In this document: positions 52,963 to 63,624 of the stretch, in pieces | How the letters are laid out: the number at the start of each line of letters is the position of its first letter | How positions within the stretch are numbered: position 1 is the first letter of the stretch | From: Stieleria maiorica | GTDB taxonomy: Bacteria; Planctomycetota; Planctomycetia; Pirellulales; Pirellulaceae | DNA: 64,000 bases | Reading direction: 5' to 3' | Assembly (NCBI RefSeq): GCF_008035925.1 | Contig: NZ_CP036264.1 | Coordinates: forward strand, 9,768,123 to 9,832,122 | The notes under the pieces: generated by a model | The model's input: only the letters and a program-made list of their open reading frames with translations | The model's database searches: none | Told to the model about the DNA's origin: nothing | Program-made: the position numbers and the translations under genes

Positions 52963-55521
52963 CTAGGGCGACGGATAAACCACTTGTGGCTCACCGATCA
53001 CCTCGTAGCCGTCCATCGACTCGTACGATCCCATCGGATCGCTGTTTTGCATCGGCGGCAACAGGTGCTCGGATTCCACCGGATCAAAGCCTGCCGGGGC
53101 CGGGCAGGGAACCAGCAAGGGCTTGCTTACAGGATAGTCGGCCGGCAGCTGGGCGTCTTGGGTTTCCAGGTCGGAGAGGAATTGCAGGTCGCGGAATTGG
53201 GAATCGCGCAAGATCCGCGGCCGGATGAACAGAAAGAATGACGTCGTCGTTTGTTCTTCGCTGCGCAAACTGGTCAGTTCGCGGATCACGGGGATCTTTT
53301 CCAGCCAGGGGACGCCGGTGAAGGAGGTCCCATCGAGGGTTCGCTTCAGTCCCCCCACGACGATGGTTTTGCCGTCGGGAATCGTGACGACGCTGCCGAC
53401 CCGGTCGATCTGTCGCGGCGGCGGCAGGTTGTCGCCGGCCGTACCGATGAAGGTGCTGAATTCGACGTCAAATTCCAATTGCAGATGGTCGTCTTCGTTG
53501 ATGTGCGGCGTGACCTGGATCGTCGTCCCCGCTTCCTGATTGCCGCCCAGACCCGTCAATGTCGTCGTCTCTCCTTGGCTGAACGCCTGGAACGGGATGC
53601 TGGAAATGCTGTTCAGCGTTCCGGTTTGGTTGTCGTTGACCAGCACCTTGGGCGATGACAGCACGCGACCGCGGGTGTGACGGCTGAGGGCTTGGACGAT
53701 CACGTCGGCGACTTCCGGGTCCACCAGAACGCCGTTGAATCCCAGTGAAGGGTTGATCGTCAGCGAGCCGTCGGTCGGGTCGACTTCGCTGAGTCCGAAC
53801 GAAGTGAATTCGAACAGCCGTTTGGAACCCTCGCGATCACCGCCGCTGATTTCAACGCCCAACGAGAAGTTATCACTGGTGTCGATGGCGATGATGTCCG
53901 CTTGGATCAAGACCTGTGGCCGCCGCTGGTCCAGCGACCGGATCAGTTTTTCATACAGCGACTGGACGTTGGACGGTGCGAACACGATCAAACTGTTCGT
54001 CGCGACGTCGGCGGACACGCGGGCGTTGCCGGGTAGGGTGGCCACCGCGGCGCCAGCGCCCATGCCATAGCCGCCCATTCCCATACCGCCGGCGCCGATC
54101 CCGGAAGCACCGAACCCGGCGACCGAACCGAGGGCGGCGTTCTGGTTGGGGACTCGGCTGGACGTCAGATTGTTGCTCAAGTTTTGTCCGGCCACCCCGA
54201 ACGATCCGCCACCGAGTTCGTCCAACCGCTGCTGCGCTCGCGAACGTCCGCCTTGCATCATGTTCATCGGATTGGCGCCCATCCCCATCGCCGGGCTGAC
54301 ACCGCCCATGTTCATCCCGCCGAGCGTGCCGAACGCACCGGCTCCCAAACCGCCGGCCTGGGCGACGCCGCTGCCGGCAGCTTCTTGAAGCGCCAACAGT
54401 GAATACAGCACCTCCATCGCCGTGGCGTTTTTCAGTTTGTAAAACCGAATCGGGCTCTCCTCGGAATCGACCGGTTGGTCCAGTTCCTTGAGCAACGTTT
54501 CGATCTGATGATGCACGTCCGCGCCGGCACGGACGACCAACAAGTTGCCTTCTTCGTCGATCGTCGTTTCGATGGACTTTGACGGGCTCTGACGTGTGTC
54601 CTGGTTCGGCGACTCGGCGAATCCGCGGATCAGGTTGTCCAACCGCGATGCGCCGACGTATTCCAAACGGTAGATGCGCGTCAGGTACTCCGTGCCAGAA
54701 TCCAATCGTTCCAATAACGCGATCGCCGCGGTGACCAAGTCGGTTCGCCCCGCGACGACGACACGGCGACCGGTCGGATCGACCAACAGTTTGGGCTCTT
54801 TGTCCGAGCCCGTTTTTTGGGTGCCGTCGGCTTGCCGGATCGATTGAAATTGTTCGATCAACATCGATGGCGGACGGCGACGCGTCAGATAAAACTCGAT
54901 CGTGCCCTCGGCGTCCGGGCGGTCGATCATCGCCAACAGCTCCGCAACCAGCCGCACGTCCGCGGCATAACCGGTCACGATCAAGATGCCTTGATCACCG
55001 AGCGCGACGATGTTGGATCCCGTCTTACTGAGGAACGGTTTCAGCGAGGTCGATGCCGTCGTGACGTCGATGTGCTTGATCGGCAGAACCTGCGTCACCG
55101 CGGCGGCAGGGCCGTTGCGGCGCGAGATTTCTGTGGCGTCTCCGGCCGGCGCGCTGCTGACAATATCCGCGATGTCGACGACCCGTTTCCAACCCGGGAC
55201 TTCGGAATCGACGACTGCCAGGTTTGCTTCGCGCAGCAAACTGCCCAACAACGTCGGCAAGACGTTTTTGGGCAGTTTGGCGGGCGTGTACACGGTGACG
55301 TCGCGGCGCGCGATGTCCGCCCCGTGCAGAAACCGAATCCCCAACTGCTTGCTCATCAAATCCAGCAAGGTCGTGACCCGCACCGTCCCCGACAAATTCA
55401 GCTCGACAATTTCGTCACCGCCGGCCACTTGCCCCGGCGCCGGTCGAGTGCCGGCCAACACGATCGCCATACCAACGGCGAGCGGCAAAGTGCAGCGTCG
55501 GAACGTGTTGCTAGCAATCAT
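52963..55521 (-). CDS. gspD: GspD, type II secretion secretin
   Basis: An 852-residue outer-membrane pore protein. A signal peptide (RRCTLPLAVGMAIVLAG) is followed by N0 (about 38-110), the N1-N3 repeats (to about 375, with VLPIKHIDVTTASTSLKPFL and IYRLEYVGASRLDNLIRGF), and the secretin core (about 540-790; VLSSPKVLVNDNQTGTLNSI, VTIPDGKTIVVGGLKRTLDG, RPRILRDS). Unusual is a glycine- and methionine-rich insert at about residues 378-505 (GMGMGGYGMGAG), placed before the last N repeat. The tail after the core is 60 residues. It lies upstream of the gspE operon but is separated from it by a 335-base palindromic block. Confidence 0.95.
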   Translation of the reverse strand: MIASNTFRRCTLPLAVGMAIVLAGTRPAPGQVAGGDEIVELNLSGTVRVTTLLDLMSKQLGIRFLHGADIARRDVTVYTPAKLPKNVLPTLLGSLLREANLAVVDSEVPGWKRVVDIADIVSSAPAGDATEISRRNGPAAAVTQVLPIKHIDVTTASTSLKPFLSKTGSNIVALGDQGILIVTGYAADVRLVAELLAMIDRPDAEGTIEFYLTRRRPPSMLIEQFQSIRQADGTQKTGSDKEPKLLVDPTGRRVVVAGRTDLVTAAIALLERLDSGTEYLTRIYRLEYVGASRLDNLIRGFAESPNQDTRQSPSKSIETTIDEEGNLLVVRAGADVHHQIETLLKELDQPVDSEESPIRFYKLKNATAMEVLYSLLALQEAAGSGVAQAGGLGAGAFGTLGGMNMGGVSPAMGMGANPMNMMQGGRSRAQQRLDELGGGSFGVAGQNLSNNLTSSRVPNQNAALGSVAGFGASGIGAGGMGMGGYGMGAGAAVATLPGNARVSADVATNSLIVFAPSNVQSLYEKLIRSLDQRRPQVLIQADIIAIDTSDNFSLGVEISGGDREGSKRLFEFTSFGLSEVDPTDGSLTINPSLGFNGVLVDPEVADVIVQALSRHTRGRVLSSPKVLVNDNQTGTLNSISSIPFQAFSQGETTTLTGLGGNQEAGTTIQVTPHINEDDHLQLEFDVEFSTFIGTAGDNLPPPRQIDRVGSVVTIPDGKTIVVGGLKRTLDGTSFTGVPWLEKIPVIRELTSLRSEEQTTTSFFLFIRPRILRDSQFRDLQFLSDLETQDAQLPADYPVSKPLLVPCPAPAGFDPVESEHLLPPMQNSDPMGSYESMDGYEVIGEPQVVYPSP

Positions 55522-55653
55522 GGGGCATGGAGATGGGGTAAGAAGATTAGGGGGTAAGAAGATTGATGGTCGTATGACGAGGCTGTCGTCGTTCGGTTGA
55601 ACTCATTTTCCTACCTCCAAAATCTTCCTACCCTCCAACATGAAACGCCGTCG

Positions 55654-56985
55654 CTACCGTGCGTGGCGGCTGATCACTTCCATCAACTCATGCGTCGGCT
55701 GGCGGATGTTCATCACGCGTTGCCCGCCGGGGGCGTTGGGATCGCGGATGATGATGATCATCTCGTTCGCGCTTGGCTGGTTGGGCGAGGCTTGTTGGGG
55801 GCCGTTAAGCGATGCCAGGCGTGTTTGCGGCTGGCCGAGGTGCGAGGGTTGTGGTGCGGGCGGGGTGACCTGAGCGGTCGCCTGAGCCGGCGGCTGGGTT
55901 TGATAGAGGTGAGCCAGTTGGACGCGATCGAGTTGCCATTTGACGCTGCCCGGTCCGGTGTAGATTCCCACATCGCCTTCGTAGTCGGCGGCGTTGCAGA
56001 CACCGATCAGTTGGCCCACGGCGTCGAACAAGCCGCCGCCGCTGCGTCCGTCGACCGGAGCGCCGGCGATTTCGATGTTCGAGGCATTGACGTGTTGATT
56101 GTACTTGTTGATTCCGGTGATGGCGGTGTCGCGGCGTGACGGATCGGCACCGTGGTCGCAGCCGAAACTGAACGCGGTTTGTCCGGTCTGCAGCGGGCTG
56201 TTCGGATTGGCGACCTGGACGGGTTGGACGTCGAATCCCGGCCGCATCACGACCAATGCGATGTCGCGGTTGTCGGCGTCGTAGTCGATGACTTGTCCCG
56301 GGACCTTTTTAATTTGTCCACCGACGAACAGTTCGACTTCGACTTTGGATTGCAGTTTGGTTTCGCGGAACAGGTGGCCACAGGTCAGCACCAAGGCTTC
56401 GTCGCCGTGGCGGTCGATGATCGTGCCGGTCCCGACACCGAAGCCGTTTCCGTCGTGGACTTTCAGCCGCACGGTCGCGGCCCGAGCACGCTGGACCGCA
56501 TGGGCCATCGAAAGGCTGGGCATCGCTTCGCTGCGGGAATCACCGATCGCGACGGCTCCGCGGTTGACGAGCCGGGTTTGCGGGACGCTGAGGATCGAAT
56601 CGCCGGGCAGATTGGCACCGGTTTGAAACCGTGGGCGAGCCGGATCGATCGCCAGCGCCTGGCGTAGTTTTTCACCGCTCTGGGCTCCGACCAATCGCGT
56701 CAGTTCGCGGCCGGCGGACAGGACGACGTAGGTGGGGACTTGCCGGACGCCGTGACGGCGCGCCAAATCGGGTTCGGCGTTGATATTGACGTGCCGGATC
56801 GGCGTTCCGCCCTGTTCCAGCTGTCGCAGCGTCGGCACCATCGCCTGGCAATGGCCGCAATGATCCGAAGAGAACGCCACCAACACGTTCGCGGCGGTTG
56901 CCTCACCAGCGGTGATCGCGGCGGTCAGAATTACAAACGCCGAAACGATGGCCCGGTAGCCCCGGCCGAACAAGTGCGTGTTCAA
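55654..56985 (-). CDS. Exported thioredoxin-trypsin fusion protease
   Basis: A 443-residue exported protein. A hydrophobic signal (AIVSAFVILTAAITAGEATA) leads to a thioredoxin-like domain (about 30-115) with the redox motif SSDHCGHCQAMVP and the cis-proline strand RQVPTYVVL. A trypsin-like domain follows (about 165-350), with His in LTCGHLF, Asp in DNRDIALVV and Ser in DGRSGGGLFD, so the triad is complete. The C-terminal 90 residues are proline/glutamine-rich. TTG at 56985 is chosen because GGGAGAG lies eight bases upstream; a longer frame to 57267 would overlap the metG promoter. It is 132 bases upstream of gspD on the same strand. The substrate is unknown; a secretion or envelope quality-control role is plausible. 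Confidence 0.85.
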   Translation of the reverse strand: MNTHLFGRGYRAIVSAFVILTAAITAGEATAANVLVAFSSDHCGHCQAMVPTLRQLEQGGTPIRHVNINAEPDLARRHGVRQVPTYVVLSAGRELTRLVGAQSGEKLRQALAIDPARPRFQTGANLPGDSILSVPQTRLVNRGAVAIGDSRSEAMPSLSMAHAVQRARAATVRLKVHDGNGFGVGTGTIIDRHGDEALVLTCGHLFRETKLQSKVEVELFVGGQIKKVPGQVIDYDADNRDIALVVMRPGFDVQPVQVANPNSPLQTGQTAFSFGCDHGADPSRRDTAITGINKYNQHVNASNIEIAGAPVDGRSGGGLFDAVGQLIGVCNAADYEGDVGIYTGPGSVKWQLDRVQLAHLYQTQPPAQATAQVTPPAPQPSHLGQPQTRLASLNGPQQASPNQPSANEMIIIIRDPNAPGGQRVMNIRQPTHELMEVISRHAR

Positions 56986-57244
56986 TGTGTCTCTCCCTAG
57001 ACAAGTGCCCTGATCGGCCGATCCATCGGCCGAATGGTTGTCGTCCCCCGTCACAACGGAGCTCTCACTTGAGACAAAACGACGACAAAAGGACTTTCCG
57101 CAATCGGTCATCGGGGCGACAACCCCAAACCGCACCCTTCCCCCTGGGAAACCCCGTGAAACATTCGGGATTACGTGTTTCACGACGATCTGTACAATCC
57201 GGCCCAGATTCCCATCCTTTCGACACGCCGAAGTTAGTCCAACC
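56986..57244. promoter_or_regulatory. Divergent intergenic region between the protease and metG
   Basis: A 259-base space containing the promoters of both divergent genes. 'tagggagagacaca' before the protease TTG provides its ribosome site. I could not identify a convincing -35/-10 pair on either strand. Confidence 0.4.
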
Positions 57245-59290
<2,046 letters not shown>

Positions 59291-59837
59291 GGGTGCGGCG
59301 GGATCGCCTCTCAAAGTAGAATGGCACTTCCGGGGACGTGCGGTTTTTACCGCCGAAATAACGGGCGTTTACGACTTCACCCTCCCTCTGAGAGGGTCGC
59401 GGAGGAGTGAGCGACGACGCGGGGAGGGTTGATCCGCGCTTCGATGTGACCCAAGGACGAAAGTTTTGTCCGATGATTCACCGTTCAACCTCCCCTCGCT
59501 GCGCTCGACCCCATACGCATCAAGTTAAGACGACACCCTCCTCGGAAGCATTGGTGTCTGCACAACGTACCATGGCTCCCTTCTCCCCCGGCTTTGTGGG
59601 GGAGAAGGGAGCCATGCCATAAATTGCGGATCGATTTGTGTGAACACCAATGCTCTAACAGGGAGGGTGACATTGATGACTCCACTGTTAACGTGGTGCC
59701 TCGCCCTCTCTGGCGTTTGCTTGCTGCGCAAACGCCGTCTCTCCCAGAGGGAGAGAATCTCAATTGGTTGCCACAGAAAAACCGACTGGTCTCAAACGAA
59801 GATCAGCGGTTTAGCGCGGGACCAATCTACCCGCCGC
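59291..59837. other. Palindrome-rich gap between metG and the DUF6807 gene
   Basis: No gene was recognised. The stretch holds several inverted repeats: 'catggctcccttctccccc' with 'gggggagaagggagccatg' (59570-59616, a strong hairpin), an outer pair 'agcattggtgt...acaccaatgct' around it (59547-59656), 'cgtttgcttgctgcgcaaacg' (about 59714-59735), and 'accctccctctgagagggt' (about 59380-59398). Confidence 0.65.
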
Positions 59838-60809
59838 TCACTCCTCCGCGTACGCCTTGTACGCCTGGGCGACGTTCGCCGATTCGGCGTCGCCGCGGTG
59901 GAACAGGAATCGATAGCGGAACGTCACCGTCTCGCCGGCCTTGAGCGTCATGTCGCCGGTGCCGTCGGGTTTGTTTTCGAAGTGATTGACGCCGAAGGGA
60001 TTGGCCGCAACGAGCCCGTAGTCGCGCGCGTGCCACCAGGTCGGATGGCGCGGGTTGGTGGGATGGTCGAACATTGCGATGCCGGTCAGCTGCCCATCGA
60101 TCTCTCCCCAATAGTCGACCCACGCGGCGCGTTTGCCCCACATCTCCTTGTCCTGCACCCCTTCGCTGTTGATCGAATGACCTCCGGCGGTGTGGTTGCC
60201 GCGTTTCGGATCGGCTTTCAAACGTAGCCGTGGATGGGTCCGCATGCCCATCGTGCCTTCTTTGGTGTCACCGATGATCAGGTCGCCGGAGGATGCGATC
60301 CAGGTGACTTCGTAATCGATGGTGCGGGCATCGCCGTCGCCGCCGAAGGTCAGCGTGCGCTGGTCGCTGCACACCGTTTCCCCGTCGGAGCTCTTCCAAT
60401 CGTTTTCGGCGATGATTTTGTTGCCGTCGATCTTCAGCGAGGTTTGCACCTGGGTGCCGACGTCCTTGGATTTCTTGCCTTCGGCGTCTTCCATCCAGAA
60501 TCGGATCCCGCCGACTTCGTCGTGCGTGTACCAGATCGATTTATGGTGCGGGTGGTCGCTGGCTTCGTTGTCGACGTCCTTGACCATCGGGTAGTTGCGG
60601 GTCATCGGTTTTTGCCCGGGACCGTACACCGGATACAGGATCGGTTTGGCATAGCCGCTGTATCGATATTCGGTAAACGGCTGTCCGTCGATCGAGACGA
60701 CCGCTTTGTTGCCGTCGTCGGTGATCTGGACATCGGCGGCCGGGATCTCGGCGACCAGACAGAGGGACGGAATCAATGCCAAGCAGGCAAACAGGATTCG
60801 AACGAGCAT
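59838..60809 (-). CDS. Exported DUF6807 ('PmoA family') protein
   Basis: A 323-residue exported protein. A signal peptide (RILFACLALIPSLCLVAEIP, cut near AAD) precedes a beta-rich fold with DHPHHKSIWYTHDEVGGIRF, GGHSINSEGVQDKEMWGKRA and HPTWWHARDYGLVAANPFG. These histidine-rich motifs mark the DUF6807 family. Many members carry the database name 'PmoA', but they have no relation to the membrane-bound methane monooxygenase subunit. The family is abundant in planctomycetes near sugar-degradation genes; its activity is not settled, with carbohydrate processing being the usual guess. Confidence 0.85.
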   Translation of the reverse strand: MLVRILFACLALIPSLCLVAEIPAADVQITDDGNKAVVSIDGQPFTEYRYSGYAKPILYPVYGPGQKPMTRNYPMVKDVDNEASDHPHHKSIWYTHDEVGGIRFWMEDAEGKKSKDVGTQVQTSLKIDGNKIIAENDWKSSDGETVCSDQRTLTFGGDGDARTIDYEVTWIASSGDLIIGDTKEGTMGMRTHPRLRLKADPKRGNHTAGGHSINSEGVQDKEMWGKRAAWVDYWGEIDGQLTGIAMFDHPTNPRHPTWWHARDYGLVAANPFGVNHFENKPDGTGDMTLKAGETVTFRYRFLFHRGDAESANVAQAYKAYAEE

Positions 60810-61199
60810 GTTGCGGGTGGGGAGCGAGGGTGGGATGTGAAGGTACAGCCCCCATAGTTTAGTAGAAGATCCGGCCGGTGGTTTTGCGATCTACCAGAAA
60901 CGAGCGTGGGACGACTGGGCTGGTGTAAATACAGCTGACATCAGCCGGTTCGTGCACGTGGCCCCGCTTTTGCGGTAAACCGCTGATCCCAAAAGAGTTT
61001 GCGAACTCGCCGATGCGTTCCGAGCGTCGCCGTGTTCTCCGAACTCGGCACACGCGAAAAGCGAAGCTTCGCCCCGCGCCGACCTCGGAGAGGACGGCGA
61101 CGGAGCGAAAAGGACTTCGTGCGTCTCATTCCCGGGCAGGAGCCCGGGAACAAGTGAAGAGACGACAGGCTGGACGCCTATCCCACAGAGTTGCAGTGT
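60810..61199. other. Intergenic region with half-palindromes
   Basis: No gene was seen in these 390 bases. It includes a half-element 'gacatcagccggttcg' (about 60940-60955, same family as 52873-52900) and a perfect stem 'ttcccgggcaggagcccggg' (from 61127), related to the tail of the cluster at 24227-24335. Confidence 0.5.
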
Positions 61200-62804
61200 T
61201 TAGGAGTCGATTTCGACGCGTTCGCCTTGGGCGTCGCGGCAGTCCATTTCCAGGTGCTCGGGGTACAGACCTTCGCTGCCGAGGATTTGGACGGTCATGT
61301 TGCCGGTGTCTTCCATCTCCATCACGCTGCGCCGTTTTTGGTTGTTCAAGTGGGCCGCGACGGCATCGTTGACGCGAACGGTGACGCGTTGGATGTGTTC
61401 GTTCTTGACGGCCAAGGCGAGCATCCGGACGACTTCGATCGACATGCTTTCGGCGGTCTTGACCAACCCACGGCCTTCGCAACACGGGCAATCTTGATAG
61501 ATGCTGCGTTTCAAACTCGGACGGATCCGTTGCCGCGTCATCTCGATCAATCCGAACGGGCTGGTCCGCAAGATCTTGGTGCGGGCGCGGTCACCGGCCA
61601 TCGCATCACGCAGCGCCCGTTCGACTTTCCGCCGGTGGCTCTCTTTGCGCATGTCGATGAAGTCGTTGACGATCACGCCGCCCAGGTCGCGCAGCCGCAA
61701 CTGACGGGCGATCTCTTTCGCCGCGGCCAGGTTCAACTTGAACGCGTTGTCTTCGGCAGACTTTTCGCCGCGGAAGTTGCCGCTGTTGACGTCGATCGCG
61801 ACCAGCGCTTCGGTCGGATCGATCACGATCGAACCGCCGTTGGGCAGTTTGACCTGGCGTTGGTGAATTTTGACGATTTCGCGTTCCAGTTTGTACTTGT
61901 GGAACAGCGGCGAGGAACCGTCGTACAGCTTCAGCCGATCGACGACGCGGGGCATGACCATTTTCAAGAAGTCGCGGGCGTTCTCGAACGCCTCTTTCTC
62001 GTCGATCACGATCTGGTCGATGTCATCGTTGTAGATGTCCCGAATCGTTTTGATGATCAGGTCGCTTTCTTCGTACAACACGCCCGGCTGGTTGCCGCTT
62101 TTGACGCGGCGGACGATCGTTTTCCACAACCGGATCAGATAGTCCATGTCGCGACCGAGTTCGTTCTCGCTGCGGCCGGCGCCGGCGGTGCGGACGATGA
62201 ACCCGAGTCCCTTTGGCGGGCCGAGCGACAGCAGGCAGCGACGCAGCCGTTTGCGGTCGTCGTCGTCTTCAATCTTGCGGCTCACCCCGACGCGTTCGAG
62301 TGCGGGCATCAGCACCAGGTAGCGTCCCGGGATGGAGATGTACGTGCTGAGCGTGGGTCCTTTGGTGCCGATCCCTTCCTTGATGACTTGGACCAGGACT
62401 TCGTCGCCGCGTTTAAAGATCTCCTGGATCGGAGGTTTGATGCGCGGCCGTCCGCCTTTGAAGGCTCGTTTGGATCCGCGGCCGGATTCACGGGCGCGTT
62501 TGGCAGCCGCCTCGGCCATCTCGTCCGATTCGCGTTTGATCTCCTCGGGGTCGTAGCCGCCTTGGCGAAAGTACTGGGGTTCGACGTCGCTGATGTGCAG
62601 GAACCCGTTTCGTCCGACACCGAAGTCGACGAAGGCGGCTTGAATGCTGGGTTCCAGGTTGACGATTTTTCCTCGGTAGATGTTTCCGGCAAAGGCTTCG
62701 ACACTCTTGCGTTCGACGTACAACTCTTCCAGTTTTCCGTCGTCCAGGATGGCGATGCGGCTCTCTTCGGGCTGGAGCACGTTCATCAACATTTCGCGTT
62801 TCAT
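61200..62804 (-). CDS. rng: Ribonuclease E/G
   Basis: A 534-residue endoribonuclease for processing and turnover of RNA in the cytosol. The S1 RNA-binding domain is at about 35-175 (NIYRGKIVNLEPSIQAAFVD) and is interrupted by a basic linker rich in Arg, Lys and Gly. The catalytic DNase I-like part has the metal-binding aspartates in LVAIDVNSGNFRG and GGVIVNDFIDMRKE, and the zinc link is CPCCEGRG. There is no long C-terminal scaffold, so it is RNase G-like in length. Its start follows the stop of the DUF2344 gene with no gap, implying co-translation. Confidence 0.93.
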   Translation of the reverse strand: MKREMLMNVLQPEESRIAILDDGKLEELYVERKSVEAFAGNIYRGKIVNLEPSIQAAFVDFGVGRNGFLHISDVEPQYFRQGGYDPEEIKRESDEMAEAAAKRARESGRGSKRAFKGGRPRIKPPIQEIFKRGDEVLVQVIKEGIGTKGPTLSTYISIPGRYLVLMPALERVGVSRKIEDDDDRKRLRRCLLSLGPPKGLGFIVRTAGAGRSENELGRDMDYLIRLWKTIVRRVKSGNQPGVLYEESDLIIKTIRDIYNDDIDQIVIDEKEAFENARDFLKMVMPRVVDRLKLYDGSSPLFHKYKLEREIVKIHQRQVKLPNGGSIVIDPTEALVAIDVNSGNFRGEKSAEDNAFKLNLAAAKEIARQLRLRDLGGVIVNDFIDMRKESHRRKVERALRDAMAGDRARTKILRTSPFGLIEMTRQRIRPSLKRSIYQDCPCCEGRGLVKTAESMSIEVVRMLALAVKNEHIQRVTVRVNDAVAAHLNNQKRRSVMEMEDTGNMTVQILGSEGLYPEHLEMDCRDAQGERVEIDS

Positions 62805-63611
62805 TTAGTTCACCTCGTCGGTGTGTTCGCCGTGGTGCGGCGATTGGTTTGCGATTGCTAAAAATTCGGGATCCGTGGTCGGAAACTCGCGTTTCAGAAC
62901 CACTTCTGTACGAGTGATTTGCGACCCGTGGGCGATCCAATCGGAGCATCCGATCAGATCCAACACGTCGGTCGGCTTGAGGGTCGCCGCGTCGCTGGCG
63001 GCCATCGAAAGATCGATGTGGTCGTTAAAGGTCAACGACAGAATCTGCTCGGCGACCTTGAACGTCACCGGCTTGTTTTTTCGAGTCACCGTGACGCTCT
63101 CGCGAGACAGAAACGCCGCCAGATCGGACCGGATCAGGTCTTCATCGAGTGGCGCGGCGCCCAGCTCGGGATCGGGGCGGGTGATCACATACTCGGTGCG
63201 TTCCAGCTTTGCCTTGCCGCTGTCGGCGGGCAGCAATTGAACGCTCTTGATCGTCAGCCCCGGTTGGTCGTCGTGATCCAGCCGGCGGAACAACTCGGGT
63301 GCGGACAGTCGTTCGGCCAAGTCCAGTTCGACGACTTCGTTGAGACCGCTGATACCGAGTGCGAGTGCCGACGGGAATCCGATTCGTGGTTTGGGGTGAA
63401 AGCCCTCGGTCATCGACAGTTGCAACTGGGCGCGGCGCACCAAGCGTTCCCACAACCGCGCCAGATCGCGGTGACTGGTCCATCGCAGCAGGCCTGTTTT
63501 TGCGAAACGAATTCGGTAGCGCAAACGCAACGGCTCGGCGGCGGTCACTTGATCCGTCGCTTCGTCGGTCGTGTCGTCAGTCGGAGGGATGGAGGTTGGG
63601 GGAGAAGACAT
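62805..63611 (-). CDS. DUF2344 (TIGR03936) radical-SAM-associated protein
   Basis: A 268-residue protein of the DUF2344/TIGR03936 family: RIRFAKTGLLRWTSHRDLAR, LQLSMTEGFHPKPRIGFPSA and LALGISGLNEVVELDLAE are its landmarks. Members are usually encoded next to or fused with a radical-SAM protein and often beside RNase E/G; the RNA-related role is presumed. The radical-SAM partner is not in this window. It is directly followed by rng without a gap and preceded by the PTS enzyme I gene with 13 bases between. Confidence 0.88.
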   Translation of the reverse strand: MSSPPTSIPPTDDTTDEATDQVTAAEPLRLRYRIRFAKTGLLRWTSHRDLARLWERLVRRAQLQLSMTEGFHPKPRIGFPSALALGISGLNEVVELDLAERLSAPELFRRLDHDDQPGLTIKSVQLLPADSGKAKLERTEYVITRPDPELGAAPLDEDLIRSDLAAFLSRESVTVTRKNKPVTFKVAEQILSLTFNDHIDLSMAASDAATLKPTDVLDLIGCSDWIAHGSQITRTEVVLKREFPTTDPEFLAIANQSPHHGEHTDEVN

Positions 63612-63624
63612 GAATGGTGGGCTA

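Noticed and set aside
59838..60809. Particulate methane monooxygenase subunit A
   Set aside because: The 'PmoA' database label applies to this family by name only; the protein is an exported beta-rich soluble protein without the membrane helices of true PmoA.
61191..62861. A 556-codon plus-strand frame opposite rng
   Set aside because: It mirrors the rng gene on the other strand; the rng frame has all RNase E/G motifs. High GC makes long antisense frames common here.
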